This document shows positions 62,455 through 64,000 of a stretch of 64,000 nt of DNA, piece after piece. This DNA comes from Sinohyriopsis cumingii (taxonomy: Eukaryota > Mollusca > Bivalvia > Unionida > Unionidae): the NCBI GenBank assembly GCA_028554795.2, contig CM068827.1, positions 72,017,809-72,081,808 on the forward strand. The letters run 5' to 3'. The translations under genes were made by a program, and so were the position numbers. The notes under the pieces were generated by a model. The model did not search any database. It was not told the origin of the DNA and was given only the letters and a program-made list of their open reading frames with translations. How positions within the stretch are numbered: the first letter of the stretch is position 1; every line of letters starts with the position of its first letter.

Positions 62455-63077
62455 ACTAGTGTAAGGGAAGACATGAGGGTTGATGTGAGGGCAATAGATC
62501 TTGGACTGAGGATCTTGATCACGATGACCTGAAGAGTGACAATCAATGTGATTCCATCAGTCTGATTCAAGTAAGTGATACAGACTTTGTCAAATGCACA
62601 AGCCAATAAATAAAAGCACTGACCTTGACCTCTCAAGCCCGAAATTGATAGGGTTTAAGTGTGGTAATCATAGATGACAAAGACAGAGTTATTGACCGTC
62701 AAGTTTTTCAGCAAAAAAGTGACAGGGTTCTTCTTTACCTCAGGTACAAAAACTATCTACAAAGTTTGGTAACAGTAACTGAGAGAGAACTCTAGTTATT
62801 TGTGCAGTAACCATGTTTCTTCTTTCAGTCATGGTGACCTTGAGTTTTTAGTTTTTGAGCCCAAAATTGATAAGGTTCTTCCTAACCCAAAGTGCAAGCC
62901 ACATCCAAAGTTTGGAAACTGTAAATTGTCGAGAACTCGCTTTATTGTGTGGAAAGCAAATACGTAATGTAATGTAAATGGATGGGTAGACATTATAACA
63001 CAATATGCTGTCTCACAGCAGACAAAAACCTCAACAAAAAGCTTTCAACATAGAATTGTAACATACATACTCACATA

Positions 63078-63275
63078 TATACAGGTATATATGGTAAAAC
63101 TGCTGATGCCATTATATGGATCTGGCTTATATACAAGTATATACGGTAACACTGCGTGATGCCATTATATGGATCTGGCTTATATACAAGTATATATGGT
63201 AACACTGCTGATGCCATTATATGGATCTGACTTACATACAAGTATATATGGTAACACTGCTGATGCCATTATAAC
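63078..63275. repeat. 53-bp tandem repeat, about 4 copies
   Basis: Unit: atacaagtatatatggtaac, actgctgatgccattatatg, gatctggcttat. Starts at about 63078, 63131, 63184 and 63237. Confidence 0.9.
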
Positions 63276-63573
63276 TATGTCTCACCATATTTATGCAAGA
63301 CAAGATAGAACTGTGTCTGGAATGACTGTTGCTTGTAAATTTAGTTCTAACCATACCAAATGTAGTTCATCCAATACTGATCTCTGTGACACTGATATCT
63401 GACCTTTAAGGCATATATAACAAAGAATCTTATGTCTTTCTATCTGAACCTGTATGGCAAGACAAATTATCTAATACAATCACACTTTTAGAATATATTC
63501 CCAACTCTCAAAACTCCAAATATAAGCTGATTCTAGCTGGAATGATGGACAAGAAAACAGATTAACAGACTTT

Positions 63574-63984
63574 GTGACTGGTGTCAGTGGTGAAGCTAGG
63601 GCCCTTACAATGGGTATGAAGGGCATATTAATGAGGTGTAAGGAAGGCATCAAGAAGCATAATTTCCAAGTAAATACTGGCAGCAATTTGTACTCAGATG
63701 AGTACAGGAGTATTCCCGACAATGTCCCTAGCTACTTCTCTCCCTACTGTAAGATGCATCACAGGAAGACAAGAAAAGCCAAAACTTTATTGGCTAGCAT
63801 TAGAAATCAGTGGTTTCCCAACAGACAAGTATTGTATTGCATTCTGCATACTGGTTTCACTATAACTGACATGTGCCTCCTTCAATTATTGCCAGCTGCT
63901 CACAGCCTGATTTGTTTTTCGGCGACATGTGGATATTTTGGATCACCTAATATGACCTCGAGACAAACAGATATATCTGATTAA
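63574..63984 (+). other. Unassigned 136-codon open frame
   Basis: Longest plus-strand open frame outside the LINE. It reads MTGVSGEARALTMGMKGILM and, further on, PSYFSPYCKMHHRKTRKAKT. I recognise no domain. A Cys/His-containing basic patch (YCKMHHRKTRKAK) is the only notable feature. It may be a chance frame, a transposon trace or an exon of another gene; there is no promoter or splice support. Confidence 0.15.
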
Positions 63985-64000
63985 CCAATTAAAGTCATCA

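Larger units (their letters stand above)
61767..64000. other. Intron or upstream sequence with SINE-B, repeat D and 53-bp repeat
   Basis: No further DMXL exon was found. It holds a SINE-B (62134-62454), family D sequence (62680-62935), a 53-bp tandem repeat (63078-63275) and an unassigned 136-codon plus-strand open frame (63574-63984). Confidence 0.6.

Overview
The window is a eukaryotic (animal) genomic segment, AT-rich and intron-rich. It is dominated by one large protein-coding gene on the minus strand, with its introns filled by many families of mobile and tandem repeats. The gene is a DmX-like / rabconnectin-3 alpha gene (DMXL1/DMXL2 family). I could place 15 exons, from 61766 down to 1895, all with AG/GT borders and compatible splice phases. 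Together they give about 5.84 kb of coding sequence (about 1,946 codons). Both ends lie outside the window: the start codon and first WD40 repeats are beyond 64000, and the C-terminal WD40 propeller is below position 1. A 16th, very short exon (652-685) is a candidate only. The known role of the family is assembly and regulation of the vacuolar H+-ATPase, together with WDR7 and ROGDI (the animal RAVE-like complex), on endosomes and synaptic vesicles.

Organism: the exon structure, the tRNA-derived SINEs and the DIRS, LINE and pogo-type elements point to an invertebrate, most likely a lophotrochozoan and perhaps a mollusc. This is inference from overall character; no single sequence here proves it.

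Layout from high to low coordinates (direction of transcription): 61.6-64 kb, end of an upstream intron with a SINE and a 53-bp tandem repeat, then the first visible exon. 56.9-61.6 kb, an intron with a TA-flanked DNA transposon and a hAT-like element carrying a nested SINE. 48.6-56.5 kb, an intron with a nearly intact APE-type LINE (50.8-54.8 kb) inserted in a TA microsatellite. 42.1-48.4 kb, an intron with a 2.9-kb satellite of 83-bp units in six-unit higher-order repeats. 32.6-42 kb, the core exons, including a 1,653-nt exon. 22.6-32.6 kb, introns with a piggyBac-like TTAA element, a DIRS fragment and a SINE. 15.6-22.4 kb, an intron with a longer DIRS remnant and a 34-bp repeat. 11.2-15.6 kb, large conserved exons. 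0-11 kb, small exons separated by a TA-flanked transposon with a zinc-finger remnant, a double-hairpin MITE and a pogo-type transposase fragment.

Apart from the host gene, every coding trace I recognise belongs to mobile elements. I saw no rRNA, functional tRNA, CRISPR or bacterial-type feature. All homology calls are from reading motifs by eye; no search was run.
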